A DNA stretch of 64,000 bases, from positions 1 through 64,000 of the forward strand of contig JAQWTJ010000019.1 in the NCBI GenBank assembly GCA_029242765.1. The letters are read 5' to 3'. Positions 26,745 to 38,644 of this stretch are shown here, one piece after another. Origin of the DNA: Flavobacteriales bacterium. GTDB lineage: Bacteria > Bacteroidota > Bacteroidia > Flavobacteriales_D > Sanyastnellaceae. The number at the start of each line of letters is the position of its first letter. Within the stretch, counting starts at the first letter, position 1. The translations under genes and the position numbers were made by a program. Below the pieces are notes generated by a model. It saw only the letters and a list, made by a program, of their open reading frames with translations, ran no database searches and was not told the origin of the DNA.

Positions 26745-29050
26745 CTCAAACCCACTGAGAAATGGCGCCCAGCTTGCGGGTAATAGAAGTTCTCTGTCAC
26801 CGTGTCTCCCCATATGTAGCTGTAGGTGTAGCCATTGGAACTGTATGATGCGTCCAAGGCATTGTGCACCCAAAGGTCGATGCGAAGAGCCGACTCCTCG
26901 TTCAATTGGCGAGACCACGTGGCCCTCAACTCAGCCACGTTGTACGCCTCAATGGAGCGATTTTCATTGGACGTGTTGTCTAGAAATTGGCGACCGACGT
27001 GTTTGAATAAAACCTCCAAATCCAACGATTGGCGCGAAGAATTCAGCGCATGCCAGAGCAACTGAGCGCCTGCAATTGAGCGGGGGCTGAAGGCAATGTC
27101 CGCGTCTTCATGGGCCATGGTGAGGATGTCAAAACCGTCTGTGTAGTCGTACAGTACTTCGTCATACCGCGCAATGCTCGAGCGCATCAAAGTGAGCTGC
27201 GCACTGAATTCCAGTGCATCCCAAGCCTGCCAACCCGCCTCGAGTTCGAGCCCCGTGCGGACCGAAGCGTCGACGTTCGCGCGGATGGGCGTTCCGACGT
27301 CGTTGAGCGCGCCGGTGAGCACGAGCTGGTCCTTGTAGGCCATGTGGAATGCGGTGAGAGCAACGGCTGCTTTTGAAAACCGGGCTTTGTATCCCAATTC
27401 CAAATCGCTCAAACGCTCAGGTCGGGGAGTCGAGCCTGGGGCATCGATCCAATCGGCACGCGAAGGCTCCTTATTTGCCACCGCCCAAGACGCAAAAACG
27501 AGCTCCTCATCACTGAGACGGTAATCCAGCCCCAGCTTGGGGTTGAAAAATAAAAAGGTCGCCGAGTCGCCGTCGATTTCAATCAAGCGCAAGTCGCTAT
27601 CGATCCCCTTGGCACTGTAGTCCACGTAGCGCGCCTGCACATCAACTGTCAACTGAAGACGGCCGTCGTTCGAACGTTGGGCCAGGCGTACAAATGCTGA
27701 TCCGTCGAGCTTCAGTCCATTGCTCTGGTAATAGCGATATCCCGTTGCGACGGGCGGCATGCCCGTAGCGGCAGAGGCCGGCGCATCGAGCCACACCAAA
27801 GATCCGAAGTGATCCCCATCATACACGTGGTAAGCCACGCCCGATGTCAGCGCAGCCCTCGCCCAATTCCGAGAAGCCCCGGCCACCAGCCCGTAAAAGT
27901 CATTGTCAAGGTGGCGACGACGGACCACATCAGCCGCATCAGTTGTATCGCCTGTCGAAGAAATAACGGGTTGCAGCCCGTAATTGGACAACGCATGGCC
28001 CGGCTTGAACTGTTCGTAATAACCCGCACCGGCCGTCCAGTGCAAGGCCGTAGAAAAGTTCCAGCCTGATAGCCGTTGCTCCACATGGAACTGGTGATGC
28101 TTCTGGCCGTAGTCGTCCACCTCGTCATCGTAGGTGTAGTAGTTCGCGCGGCGCCCCAAAGTGAGCAAATCATAAGTCTGGCGCTCGCTGTAGCCTTGTC
28201 CCGTTGCCCAAGTGGAGATTGCCGCGGCGTCATCGCTAAGCGCCACTTCCGGCACGCCCCACCACGCCTGATAAGTGCGTTCATGCCCATCAAGCAAGGT
28301 ATACACGGCACGCCCACCCGCCCATGAACGCTCCAAGCTGAGCTGCAAACTGCGCAGATCACTCGACGCCCTGTCGATATAACCTTCGCTCAAGGTGCGC
28401 GAAAGGCGGCCCTTCAATGCCCAGCCACTGGCAAGCCGTCCCGTGCGGAACATGACCGTGGAGCGGCGGGTGCCAAAGCTTCCGCCGCCCACACTTAAGC
28501 GGCCGCCGGACTCCTGAGAAAAGTCCAGGGTGTTGACCGAAATCGCCCCTCCAAATGCGCCCGCCCCGCACGTACTACCGCCCGTTCCGCGCACCACCTG
28601 CACGTCGTCCACACCGCTGGCGAGATCCGGTAAATCCACCCAATACACCCCCTGGGACTCAGCGTCGTTCAACGGAATTCCATTGATCGTCACATTGATC
28701 CTTGTGGCGTCGGTTCCCCGAAGACGCATCCCCGTATAGCCAACACCCGCACCAGCATCCGAAGTGACCACTGCGCTTGGCGTCGCCCGCAACACATAGG
28801 GCAAGTCCTGGCCGGAGTTGCGGTCTTGAATGTCCTCAGCCGTAATATCCACGTGAACAAAAGGAGAACGGTCTGAGGCGCGAACCGCAAGCACCGCAGC
28901 AGGCGCCAAGGGCACGAACACCACCGGCGCCATAGTATCCGGCACGACAACAGCCGATTCGGATTGGCCTAAAGCTGCAGTTGAAAAGGGCGTGAATGCA
29001 CCCAAAAAATGCAGCGCTACTGCACTGAAAAAAAATACAAACTTCTTCAT
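26732..29050 (-). CDS. TonB-dependent receptor, predicted thiamine-related outer-membrane transporter
   Basis: Plug domain (DIQDRNSGQDLPYVLRATPSAVVTSDAGAGVGYTGMRLRGTDATRINVTINGIPLNDAESQGVYWVDLPD). TPP riboswitch immediately upstream. Confidence 0.9.
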   Translation of the reverse strand: MKKFVFFFSAVALHFLGAFTPFSTAALGQSESAVVVPDTMAPVVFVPLAPAAVLAVRASDRSPFVHVDITAEDIQDRNSGQDLPYVLRATPSAVVTSDAGAGVGYTGMRLRGTDATRINVTINGIPLNDAESQGVYWVDLPDLASGVDDVQVVRGTGGSTCGAGAFGGAISVNTLDFSQESGGRLSVGGGSFGTRRSTVMFRTGRLASGWALKGRLSRTLSEGYIDRASSDLRSLQLSLERSWAGGRAVYTLLDGHERTYQAWWGVPEVALSDDAAAISTWATGQGYSERQTYDLLTLGRRANYYTYDDEVDDYGQKHHQFHVEQRLSGWNFSTALHWTAGAGYYEQFKPGHALSNYGLQPVISSTGDTTDAADVVRRRHLDNDFYGLVAGASRNWARAALTSGVAYHVYDGDHFGSLVWLDAPASAATGMPPVATGYRYYQSNGLKLDGSAFVRLAQRSNDGRLQLTVDVQARYVDYSAKGIDSDLRLIEIDGDSATFLFFNPKLGLDYRLSDEELVFASWAVANKEPSRADWIDAPGSTPRPERLSDLELGYKARFSKAAVALTAFHMAYKDQLVLTGALNDVGTPIRANVDASVRTGLELEAGWQAWDALEFSAQLTLMRSSIARYDEVLYDYTDGFDILTMAHEDADIAFSPRSIAGAQLLWHALNSSRQSLDLEVLFKHVGRQFLDNTSNENRSIEAYNVAELRATWSRQLNEESALRIDLWVHNALDASYSSNGYTYSYIWGDTVTENFYYPQAGRHFSVGLSYDF

Positions 29051-29115
29051 AGCTCTCTGGCAAGTGACGGTTTACGCAGAGGCGACACGCAACTGCTACA
29101 CAGCACTTGCACTTG

Positions 29116-29190
29116 AATCGCTCCCCTACCAGCATGACCCGGTCAGGTTCCAAGGGTTTGATCTCAGCCGTGCGGCACCCCTGCGTTCAG
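29116..29190 (-). promoter_or_regulatory. TPP (THI-element) riboswitch aptamer
   Basis: Reverse complement reads CGCAGGGGTGCCGCACGGCTGAGATCAAACCCTTGGAACCTGACCGGGTCATGCTGGTAGGGGAGCG, with conserved GGGGTGCC, GGCTGAGA, ACCC, GAACCTGA, CTGGTAGGGGAG blocks. Confidence 0.96.
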
Positions 29191-29304
29191 AAGCAAATGT
29201 ATAGACCCGAGAAGATTCAACCAAACGACTTCTTCGCACCCAACATGCGCCCGGCCAGAAGCCCCAAAATCGCCCAAGGCAACACCTATTGGAATCGCCA
29301 CAAG

Positions 29305-29312
29305 TATCTTTG
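29305..29312 (+). promoter_or_regulatory. putative Bacteroidota -7 promoter element TATCTTTG upstream of cysQ
   Basis: Match to TAnnTTTG, 7 bp from the assigned ATG at 29319. Confidence 0.45.
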
Positions 29313-29318
29313 CCCACA

Positions 29319-30128
29319 ATGACACCCGAAGAGCGTGAGAATTTTATGGAGCAGGCCATGGCGGCAGCTATCGCCGCTGCGCGTGAAGCCTCGGATATGC
29401 TGGTCCGACTTGCCACATCTTCTCTAGAAGTACAGGACAAGGCGGACGGCTCGCCCGTGACCAATGCCGATCTCTCGGCTCATGCAATAATTGTGCGCCA
29501 TCTTGAGCCACTCGGGCTGCCTATCATCAGTGAAGAGGGGGAAAAAGTGAGCTATAAGAAGCGCAAGAAATGGGACCGCTGCTGGTTGGTCGATCCCTTG
29601 GACGGCACTTCATCGTACATCCGTATGCGCGCTGGATATGCAGTGAACATTGCACTGGTCGAGCGCGTTTCCGATTCGGGCGACATGGCGCCTGTGCTGG
29701 GCATCGTCGCCCTGCCCGACCTCGACGAACTTTATTTCGGCAGCGAAAATATGGGCAGCTTTCGAACGGCCATTTCAGAGGAATTGAACGCCGTTCCAAT
29801 CAAGTCCAATTTGCGCGTACAGCCCCCCTTCAACTTGCTGATTAGTTGGAATGAGTCTGGGACTTTGGGCGAATTGGTGGCCGGCCGCGTCGACCCTGCA
29901 CTGGTTCGGATGAAGCCGATCAGCGGCGCTCGAAAATTCTGCCTTGTGGCCGAGGGCACCGCAGACATTCACGCCCGATCGAAGGGCTACATGGAATGGG
30001 ATTGTGCCGCCGGCGATGCGATATTGCGGGCCTTGGGATTCGGTGTGCGCGACTTGGTCACTGGGCGGTTGCTCGTGTACAACGGCCCCACCTTGCGTGT
30101 GGGCGGACTGATTGCCTCGCGCATTTGA
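29319..30128 (+). CDS. cysQ: 3'(2'),5'-bisphosphate nucleotidase, inositol monophosphatase family
   Basis: DGSPVTNADLSAHAII, PIISEEGE, WLVDPLDGTSSYI, YMEWDCAAGDAILRALG. Confidence 0.88.
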   Translation: MTPEERENFMEQAMAAAIAAAREASDMLVRLATSSLEVQDKADGSPVTNADLSAHAIIVRHLEPLGLPIISEEGEKVSYKKRKKWDRCWLVDPLDGTSSYIRMRAGYAVNIALVERVSDSGDMAPVLGIVALPDLDELYFGSENMGSFRTAISEELNAVPIKSNLRVQPPFNLLISWNESGTLGELVAGRVDPALVRMKPISGARKFCLVAEGTADIHARSKGYMEWDCAAGDAILRALGFGVRDLVTGRLLVYNGPTLRVGGLIASRI

Positions 30129-30150
30129 AGCGCCACTTTGCCTGCCAAAA

Positions 30151-31122
30151 TCAGCGGTACGGCCCTTCGTCGAACTCCTCAACCATCTGAAGGTAATTGC
30201 CGTGGCGTTCAGGGTCCAGGCCGCCTTGTTCCACAGCCATCAAAACTGCACAACCCGGTTCGCTCAAATGGCGGCAATTGTGAAATTTGCATTTCGGCAA
30301 TAATGCAAACATCTCCGGGAAATGATGGTGCAGGGTTTCCTTTTCAATACGCACCAGCCCGAAGCCCTTGATGCCTGGCGTGTCAATGATTAGGCCTCCG
30401 CTGGGCAATTGATGCATTTCAGCGTGTGTGGTGGTGTGGCGCCCCTTGCCGTGGGACTCGCTCACCTCATCTGTACGGATGTGTGCGCCAGGAATCAAAG
30501 CGTTGAGCATGGTGCTCTTGCCCACCCCAGAATGCCCACTGACCAAATGAACGCCTCCGGTCATAGCCTCTCGAACAGCTTCCAGGCCGGCACCTGTCTT
30601 CGCACTTAAAGCCATGCAGTCGTACCCAATGCGCCGGTACACGTGCATCCACGAATCCAGCAGTTCCAACGCATCTTCGCCCTTGGCCTCAAGCGTATCC
30701 AGCTTATTGAACAGCAAAGTCGTCGGCACGCCATACGCCTCCGCCGTGACCAGAAAACGATCAACAAACCCTGTGGAAGTGGCCGGTTCAACCAGCGTTA
30801 TCATCAGCCAAGCGCGGTCAATATTTGCCGCAACCACATGGGCCTCATGACTCAAGTTCACACTTCGGCGGATGATGCGATTGCGGCGCGGCTCGATTTT
30901 CACAATTACGCCTGGGCTCGACGCATCGACCTCCTCCCACACCACGCGATCCCCCACGGCTATCGGGCTGGTTGTTCGAAATTTCTCAAGGCGGAATCGA
31001 CCGCGAATCCGACAGCTTACCACCGCGCCATCCTCGCATAAAACGACATACAATGCGCCCGTCGACCGCAAGACCAACCCGCGGTGTTGTAATTTCTTTT
31101 CAGCTGAACCTGTTTCAGGCAT
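30151..31122 (-). CDS. rsgA: ribosome small-subunit-dependent GTPase A
   Basis: Circularly permuted GTPase: LFNKLD, SGHSGVGKSTMLNALIP, TDTPG-type (IIDTPGIKGFGL), zinc motif CKFHNCRHLSEPGC. Confidence 0.96.
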   Translation of the reverse strand: MPETGSAEKKLQHRGLVLRSTGALYVVLCEDGAVVSCRIRGRFRLEKFRTTSPIAVGDRVVWEEVDASSPGVIVKIEPRRNRIIRRSVNLSHEAHVVAANIDRAWLMITLVEPATSTGFVDRFLVTAEAYGVPTTLLFNKLDTLEAKGEDALELLDSWMHVYRRIGYDCMALSAKTGAGLEAVREAMTGGVHLVSGHSGVGKSTMLNALIPGAHIRTDEVSESHGKGRHTTTHAEMHQLPSGGLIIDTPGIKGFGLVRIEKETLHHHFPEMFALLPKCKFHNCRHLSEPGCAVLMAVEQGGLDPERHGNYLQMVEEFDEGPYR

Positions 31123-31155
31123 TGTCGCAAATTTCGTGCATCGTAGCTTTCGGCC

Positions 31156-31860
31156 ATGCACGTTTCTTTCAAGGATATCACAAAGTGCTACGGCAACCAA
31201 AAAGCCGTAGACGGCGTCACACTCGAAATCGCCAAAAACGGCGTGACCGGCCTGCTCGGACCCAACGGTGCAGGGAAGTCAACGATGATGAAATTAGCCC
31301 TCGGATACATCCATGCCGAGACCGGCCGGATTGAAATTGGCGGTTTAGATGTAACGCAAGAGGGGCTTGCCGTGCGTGAGCGGACGGGATACCTGCCCGA
31401 ACACAACCCGCTGTACCTGGACATGTACGTTCGCGAGTCGTTGCATTTCACGGCCAGCTTGCACGGTCTTCGCGGAGAAAAGCGAACCCAACGCATCAAA
31501 GCAGTTATCGAAGAAACGGGCCTCGGTGCGGAATCCCACAAACAAATCCATGCGCTCTCAAAAGGGTATCGCCAGCGCGTTGGTCTTGCGCAAGCCTTGA
31601 TTCACGAGCCGGAGCTCCTCATTCTAGACGAGCCCACCACCGGCCTCGACCCCTTGCAACTCGAAGACATTCGGGCGCTGATTCGTCGTTTGGGTGAACA
31701 AGCCACCGTCATCCTGTCCACCCACATCATGCAAGAAGTGGAGGCCGTATGCGACCGGGTGGTCATCCTTTCCAAAGGCCGAATCGTGGAGGATGCGGCT
31801 GCAGCCGACTTGATCGGATCTGGTGGGCTCGAGCACGCCTTCCGCCAAGCTGTGCAGTAA
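31156..31860 (+). CDS. gldA: GldA-like ABC transporter ATP-binding protein (short)
   Basis: GLLGPNGAGKSTMMKLALGYI, GYLPEHNPLYLDMYVRESLHF, LSKGYRQRVGLAQALIHEPELLILDEPTTGLDP. 234 aa, shorter than the roughly 300 aa GldA proteins I recall. Confidence 0.75.
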   Translation: MHVSFKDITKCYGNQKAVDGVTLEIAKNGVTGLLGPNGAGKSTMMKLALGYIHAETGRIEIGGLDVTQEGLAVRERTGYLPEHNPLYLDMYVRESLHFTASLHGLRGEKRTQRIKAVIEETGLGAESHKQIHALSKGYRQRVGLAQALIHEPELLILDEPTTGLDPLQLEDIRALIRRLGEQATVILSTHIMQEVEAVCDRVVILSKGRIVEDAAAADLIGSGGLEHAFRQAVQ

Positions 31861-31872
31861 ATCTCGCGCACG

Positions 31873-31904
31873 AAAAAGGCCCCAACGTAAAGTGAGGCCT
31901 TTCC
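31873..31904. terminator. bidirectional intrinsic terminator between convergent gldA-like and groEL
   Basis: Stem AAAGGCC (31875-31881) / GGCCTTT (31896-31902), A/T flanks. The minus-strand reading ends in CCTTTTTC. Confidence 0.7.
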
Positions 31905-31932
31905 CAATGATTTGAATCCGTACAGAAGCAGC

Positions 31933-33591
<1,659 letters not shown>

Positions 33592-33625
33592 TTAAAGTAG
33601 TGGGGGGTAAAACGGTGAGCCTCTT

Positions 33626-33901
33626 TTAGAGAATCGCCAAAATATCGCTCTCGCGCATTATCATGTATTCGCCTTCTGGGAGCGAAAGTTCAGTACCTGA
33701 GTACTTGCCGTACAGAACGTTGTCACCGACTTGGACCGTCATAGGTTCGTCCTTTTTTCCGCTGCCTACGGCGATGATGGTTCCGCGTTGGGGCTTCTCC
33801 TGGGCTGTGTCCGGGATGATGATGCCGCTTGCGGTGGTCTCTTCTGCGGCTGCGGGCTCAACGAGCACGCGATCCGCGAGGGGTTTGATGTTTACAGACA
33901 T
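33626..33901 (-). CDS. groES: co-chaperonin GroES
   Basis: [67 protein letters not shown]. Confidence 0.98.
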   Translation of the reverse strand: MSVNIKPLADRVLVEPAAAEETTASGIIIPDTAQEKPQRGTIIAVGSGKKDEPMTVQVGDNVLYGKYSGTELSLPEGEYMIMRESDILAIL

Positions 33902-34084
33902 GGTTGTCATTTTGTGCGCCGGCCTTTATACCAATTCCGTGCCACCCCCAAGCAAGACGCCTGTGCGCCATCAATCTTGCCAAAGCGTCAGACCGCGCAG
34001 GCTCACAGAGAAAAAAATGTCAGCCCGTCTGACAAGCTGACATTCAAAAGTCTTTGCCCACCTGCAAGGCGGGGCTTGATGTGT

Positions 34085-34414
34085 TCACTGCAAAGGAGCA
34101 GGATCACTTGCGGCATCCGTCGCTGGGGCTTCAACAGGGGCGGCCACAGGAGAAACAAATTCATCCTCTGAGAAGCCCGAAGAAGAACTGCCCGAACCGT
34201 AAAATCCACTCGAGGCCATGCTCAGCACGAACAGGGCCACCGTCAAGTACCACGTGGCCTTCTCCAAGAAATCCGTGGTGCGTTGCACGCCGCCAATTTT
34301 TCCTGCGCCCTCGAAGCCAGATGCTAGGCCGCCGCCTTTGGGGTTCTGAACCAAGATGACAGCGCCGAGAAGCAGGGCGACAATGAGGATGAGTATGAGG
34401 ATGACGTAAGCCAT
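34085..34414 (-). CDS. secG: preprotein translocase subunit SecG
   Basis: Two TM segments, VQNPKGGGLASGFEGAGKIGGVQRTTDFLEKATW. Confidence 0.93.
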   Translation of the reverse strand: MAYVILILILIVALLLGAVILVQNPKGGGLASGFEGAGKIGGVQRTTDFLEKATWYLTVALFVLSMASSGFYGSGSSSSGFSEDEFVSPVAAPVEAPATDAASDPAPLQ

Positions 34415-34425
34415 GGTAGGGGTCG

Positions 34426-35325
34426 TTATTTCTGTCCAGCTTGGCGGCTTGCCAGCTTTTCAGATTGGGCTGCAAAATAAACGCTTTTTTCTGGGTATTT
34501 CAAGGCCAATAAGCGGTAGGCTTTGCGAGCGCGTCCCAAATGACCTTGGCCGGCATAAATCCGCGCCATAGTTTCGGTCACCAAAGACACGTCTTCTGCA
34601 ATGCTATCCTTTGCCAGTTCACGGACAACAGGATGTTCCGCATCAGCATTCACTGGCCCAATGCGGGGCTTGTTTTGAATAAACTGATCGACCAAATCTG
34701 TCTGTGAAAGCGGTCGTTTCACTTGTGAAACGAAATGCTCTGCAAGGTGCTCGGCGGCATTGGAACACCCAAAACCGACCTCAGCGCTCCGTTGCAAAGC
34801 CCATTTGGCAAGTGGGGACAAGGCGACGTCTGCCCCTTTTAGTTTGCGGCCTTTCTCAAGAGACGACGGTTCTTCTTCTACTTTTCTATAGGCTTTAACT
34901 TCCCTTTCAAGTGCACTTTCAATTGCAGTCAAGGCCACACTTCTGGCCAGCTCCTGGCTCACCTCTTTCTTCGAATCGTCTTCTTTGACAGGATCAGCTG
35001 TTTCTGACTCAACAATCCGTGAGTCAACCAGCTTCTCGCCTTCGTCATTGAGCCCCTCCACGGCCAAGGCAAATGCCTCCACCTCATCAAGGATGGCCTG
35101 ACGGTTGAGCAAATCAAACAGTCGGCCCGGACCCGATGCATAGGCTGCAGCTTCTTGAAGCTTACGATTGGCGTCGGCTGAACCTGCATCACGAGCCGCC
35201 TGAGCCATCAAGAGGCGGGCAGCCGAGAAGGCCGGAAATTCTTCCACCCAGCGCTCCAATTCAGCTCGAGAGTTGGCTCGATCCGCATCCCCAGGGAGAG
35301 ATAGTATTTTTTGATATGCACTCAT
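34426..35325 (-). CDS. TPR-like hypothetical protein
   Basis: C-terminal MARIYAGQGHLGRARKAYRLLALKYPEKSVYFAAQSEKL. Sits between secG and lptE in a Bacteroidota-like order. Confidence 0.7.
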   Translation of the reverse strand: MSAYQKILSLPGDADRANSRAELERWVEEFPAFSAARLLMAQAARDAGSADANRKLQEAAAYASGPGRLFDLLNRQAILDEVEAFALAVEGLNDEGEKLVDSRIVESETADPVKEDDSKKEVSQELARSVALTAIESALEREVKAYRKVEEEPSSLEKGRKLKGADVALSPLAKWALQRSAEVGFGCSNAAEHLAEHFVSQVKRPLSQTDLVDQFIQNKPRIGPVNADAEHPVVRELAKDSIAEDVSLVTETMARIYAGQGHLGRARKAYRLLALKYPEKSVYFAAQSEKLASRQAGQK

Positions 35326-35346
35326 CGAATCCTCCACACGTCAAAT

Positions 35347-35889
35347 TTACCAATTCCCCAGCGAGGCGTTGAACACTTCTTGTACGAGCTGCTCATTGAT
35401 CTGCTCGGTGAGTTCCTCCTCCACATCAAATAGATTTCGATCGGCGGGGAAGTCTGCAAACTTCGAAAAGGTCCGTTCAAAGTTCAACTCGGCATCCAGA
35501 GCATTGTTGTACACCACCTGCACCTGCACGGTCAAGCGATTTTGAGTTGCCGTTTCACTCTCGCCGCCCGACACGGCACTCGTGGTGACTTCGTAACCCA
35601 CGATGCGACCAGAAAAATGCAGTTCACCACCCGTGCTCTCCCAACGCAAGGTGCTTTGACGCTGGACCACGTCTTTGAGCGCCTCGGTGAATCGCTGAGC
35701 CACCGCTGGGCTTGCCAGGGCTGCAACCGGCGTGAAATAGTCCACTGAAAATGTTCGAGCACCACCCGTTTGAGCTCCATACGGAGAGTAAATTCCACAA
35801 CTCACCACAGAAAACGACAGAACAAGAACCGCCGCAGCCGACCAAAATATCGCGTTGCAGCGAAGGCAGAGGAAGGTCAAGCGCATCAT
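35347..35889 (-). CDS. lptE: LptE-like lipoprotein
   Basis: VVSCGIYSPYG lipobox, GELHFSGRIVGYEVTTSAVSGGE..NRLTVQVQV..FNASLGNW, and gene order. Confidence 0.8.
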   Translation of the reverse strand: MMRLTFLCLRCNAIFWSAAAVLVLSFSVVSCGIYSPYGAQTGGARTFSVDYFTPVAALASPAVAQRFTEALKDVVQRQSTLRWESTGGELHFSGRIVGYEVTTSAVSGGESETATQNRLTVQVQVVYNNALDAELNFERTFSKFADFPADRNLFDVEEELTEQINEQLVQEVFNASLGNW

Positions 35890-37139
35890 TTGATGTCGTA
35901 CTCGTTGATCTTGCGGTACAGGGTCCGCTCTGATATGCCCAAATCCTCAGCGGCCAATTTTCTCCTATTGCCGTGCTTTTCCAATGCGCGAATAATCAGC
36001 TCTCGCTCATTGTCCACCAATGACAAATTCTCGGACACCTCCACCACATCTTCATGGGGGCTGTGCACATCGGGCGATGGCACTGAGTCCGTTGCGGATG
36101 GTCGTCGAGCTGGCAATTGAACCAAATCACCACCCGTTTCATTGCCGAAGACTTTCTTTACAAGTTCGGTCCCCTCCTGCGTCTCCACTTCGAACGGGCC
36201 TTCAGACAACATCTTCAGTACAAGCGACTTGAGATCTGTCAAGTCCGACTTCATCTCGAAGAGCAACTTGTACAATATTTCGCGCTCGCTGAACGAGTCC
36301 TCAGCCCCGCCTTCGCCCCCTTCGCCAAGGGCCATAGGCAAGCGTTGGGTGTTCACCTCAGGGAGGTAATCCAGCAACTTGTCTGCGCTCACGCGCCGAT
36401 CCGTTTCCACCACAGAAATATGCTCGGCGATGTTCTTCAATTGGCGCACGTTGCCAGGCCAAGGGTAATGCGTCAGCAATTCAACCGCGTCTTCATCGAG
36501 CCGAATCGGTGGCATGCGGTGGCGGTCGGAAAAATCCGCCGTGAATTTGCGAAATAGCAAGTGAATGTCCGGCCCGCGGTCGCGCAAAGGCGGCATGGAG
36601 ATAGGCACCTGATTCAAGCGGTAGAATAAATCTTCTCGAAAACGCCCTCGCCCAATCGCGGTATCAAAATCCAAATTCGAGGCCGCCACCACGCGAACGT
36701 CAGTCTTTGAAACTTTCGACGAGCCCACGCGCATGTACTCGCCCGTTTCGAGCACCCGCAATAGGCGCGCTTGAGTCGGCTTGGGCAGCTCACCCACCTC
36801 GTCGAGGAAAATTGTTCCCCCGTCAGCCTCCTCGAAGTAACCCTTTCGCGATTCATGTGCTCCGGTGAATGCCCCCTTTTGGTGACCGAACAACTCAGAA
36901 TCGATGGTGCCCTCGGGAATGGCCGCGCAGTTCACCGCGATGTATTTAGCATGACGACGCATCGAACTGCCGTGAATGATCTTCGGCATCGCCTCCTTGC
37001 CCGTTCCGCTTTCTCCGCGAATCAGAACGGTGATATCCGCAGGCCCGACCTGCATGGCCGTCTCAATAGCACGGTGCAAGGCCGGATAGTTTCCGATAAT
37101 TCCATAACGATTCTTTGTGGCTTGCAGCGTATCTCCCAT
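35886..37139 (-). CDS. sigma-54-dependent transcriptional regulator (AAA+ with Fis-type HTH)
   Basis: GESGTGKEAMPKIIH, ELFGHQKGAFTGAHESRKG, C-terminal LEKHGNRRKLAAEDLGISERTLYRKINEYDIK. Confidence 0.95.
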   Translation of the reverse strand: MGDTLQATKNRYGIIGNYPALHRAIETAMQVGPADITVLIRGESGTGKEAMPKIIHGSSMRRHAKYIAVNCAAIPEGTIDSELFGHQKGAFTGAHESRKGYFEEADGGTIFLDEVGELPKPTQARLLRVLETGEYMRVGSSKVSKTDVRVVAASNLDFDTAIGRGRFREDLFYRLNQVPISMPPLRDRGPDIHLLFRKFTADFSDRHRMPPIRLDEDAVELLTHYPWPGNVRQLKNIAEHISVVETDRRVSADKLLDYLPEVNTQRLPMALGEGGEGGAEDSFSEREILYKLLFEMKSDLTDLKSLVLKMLSEGPFEVETQEGTELVKKVFGNETGGDLVQLPARRPSATDSVPSPDVHSPHEDVVEVSENLSLVDNERELIIRALEKHGNRRKLAAEDLGISERTLYRKINEYDIK

Positions 37140-37156
37140 GATTCCCTATCCCCTAA

Positions 37157-38620
37157 TCAAACAACGAATCCCTCTTTGACAGCCACCGACTCTGAAACGA
37201 CTTCGCCTAACAATGTCACCCGCGTACAATTTGTGACACGCACAAAGACATAGTCGCCTCGCTGGATATCACCTCGCTCAAAGACCACCACCGCGTTATA
37301 CGTATTTCGGCCGAAAAGTTCATTCTCTGACTTGCGACTCACCCCCTCGGCCAACACCCGGTATATTCGCCCCACTTGCGCGGCTGTGCGCTCACCAGCA
37401 TGCCCGCTTTGAAGCTTGATAATCTCTTGCAGGCGTCGGCTTTTCACCTCGTTCGGAACATCATCCTCGTATTTGCGTTCGGCCAATGTCCGCGGCCGCT
37501 CGCTGTAGTTGAACATGTACGCCATGTCGTACCGAACCTCCTTCATCAACGACAACGTGGCCCGGTGCTGCTCCTCCGTTTCCCCACAAAATCCGGCGAT
37601 TACGTCGGTAGAAATCGCGCAATTCGGGATGATGCGTCGAATTGCTGCTATCCTGTCCAAATACCACTCCCGTGTATACCCACGGTTCATGCGCTTCAAT
37701 ACATCACTATCGCCGCTTTGCACCGGCAAGTGAATGTACTTGCACAGGTTGTCGTGCAAGGCCAATGCTTCTAGGACATCGTCTGTCATATCCTTTGGAT
37801 GCGAGGTCGAAAATCGAATCCTCAAGTCGGGATGAACTTCGGCTACCGCACGCAACAGGCCCGCAAAACGCACCACGGGCTGGCCGTCGTTCTTGACCGC
37901 TCCTTTGTTGTCCATGTTCCATTTATACGAGTCCACATTCTGGCCCAATAGGGTGACCTCGCGGTAGCCTTTGGCAAAAAGGTCATGCGCCTCACTCACA
38001 ATGCTCTGCGGATCCCGGCTTCGCTCCCGGCCTCGCGTGAAAGGCACCACGCAAAAGGTGCACATGTTATCGCAACCGCGCATGATGCTAATGAAAGCCG
38101 TCACCCCGTTGGAGTCCAACCGCACCGGCTCGATTTCAGCATACGTTTCCTCACGGCTCAGCAGGGTGTTCACAGCTTTCTGGCCCGTAGAAATCTCTTC
38201 GTACAATCGAGGTAAATCGCGGTAAGCATCGGGCCCGACCACCATATCAACAAGTCTCTCCTCTTCAATGAGCTTCTCGCGAAGTCGTTCAGCCATACAA
38301 CCGAGAATACCCACTTTCAAATTGGGGTTATCACGTTTCTGCCCCTTAAGGTGCACCAAGCGATTGCGGATGCGCTTCTCAGCATTGTCCCGAATTGAAC
38401 AAGTGTTAATCAAGACCAAGTCCGCATCGTCAGGCGATTCTGTGGTGACAAAACCGGCCTTTGACAAAATGCTCACCACAATTTCAGAGTCCGAAAAATT
38501 CATCTGACAACCGTAGCTCTCGAGATACAACTTGCGCGTATCACCCGGGCTATCACCGGTGATGGGCGCAAAAGCTTCGCCTTGGCGGGTCTCGTCAATA
38601 ATCTTCTCCTCGATGTTCAT
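37157..38620 (-). CDS. miaB: tRNA-2-methylthio-N6-dimethylallyladenosine synthase
   Basis: [15 protein letters not shown], radical [27 protein letters not shown]-terminal TRAM domain. Confidence 0.97.
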   Translation of the reverse strand: MNIEEKIIDETRQGEAFAPITGDSPGDTRKLYLESYGCQMNFSDSEIVVSILSKAGFVTTESPDDADLVLINTCSIRDNAEKRIRNRLVHLKGQKRDNPNLKVGILGCMAERLREKLIEEERLVDMVVGPDAYRDLPRLYEEISTGQKAVNTLLSREETYAEIEPVRLDSNGVTAFISIMRGCDNMCTFCVVPFTRGRERSRDPQSIVSEAHDLFAKGYREVTLLGQNVDSYKWNMDNKGAVKNDGQPVVRFAGLLRAVAEVHPDLRIRFSTSHPKDMTDDVLEALALHDNLCKYIHLPVQSGDSDVLKRMNRGYTREWYLDRIAAIRRIIPNCAISTDVIAGFCGETEEQHRATLSLMKEVRYDMAYMFNYSERPRTLAERKYEDDVPNEVKSRRLQEIIKLQSGHAGERTAAQVGRIYRVLAEGVSRKSENELFGRNTYNAVVVFERGDIQRGDYVFVRVTNCTRVTLLGEVVSESVAVKEGFVV

Positions 38621-38636
38621 CGCAATAACTGGAGAG

Positions 38637-38644
38637 CAAAAATA
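38637..38644 (-). promoter_or_regulatory. putative -7 promoter element TATTTTTG upstream of miaB
   Basis: Reverse complement TATTTTTG fits TAnnTTTG, 17 bp before the assigned start at 38620. Confidence 0.35.
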
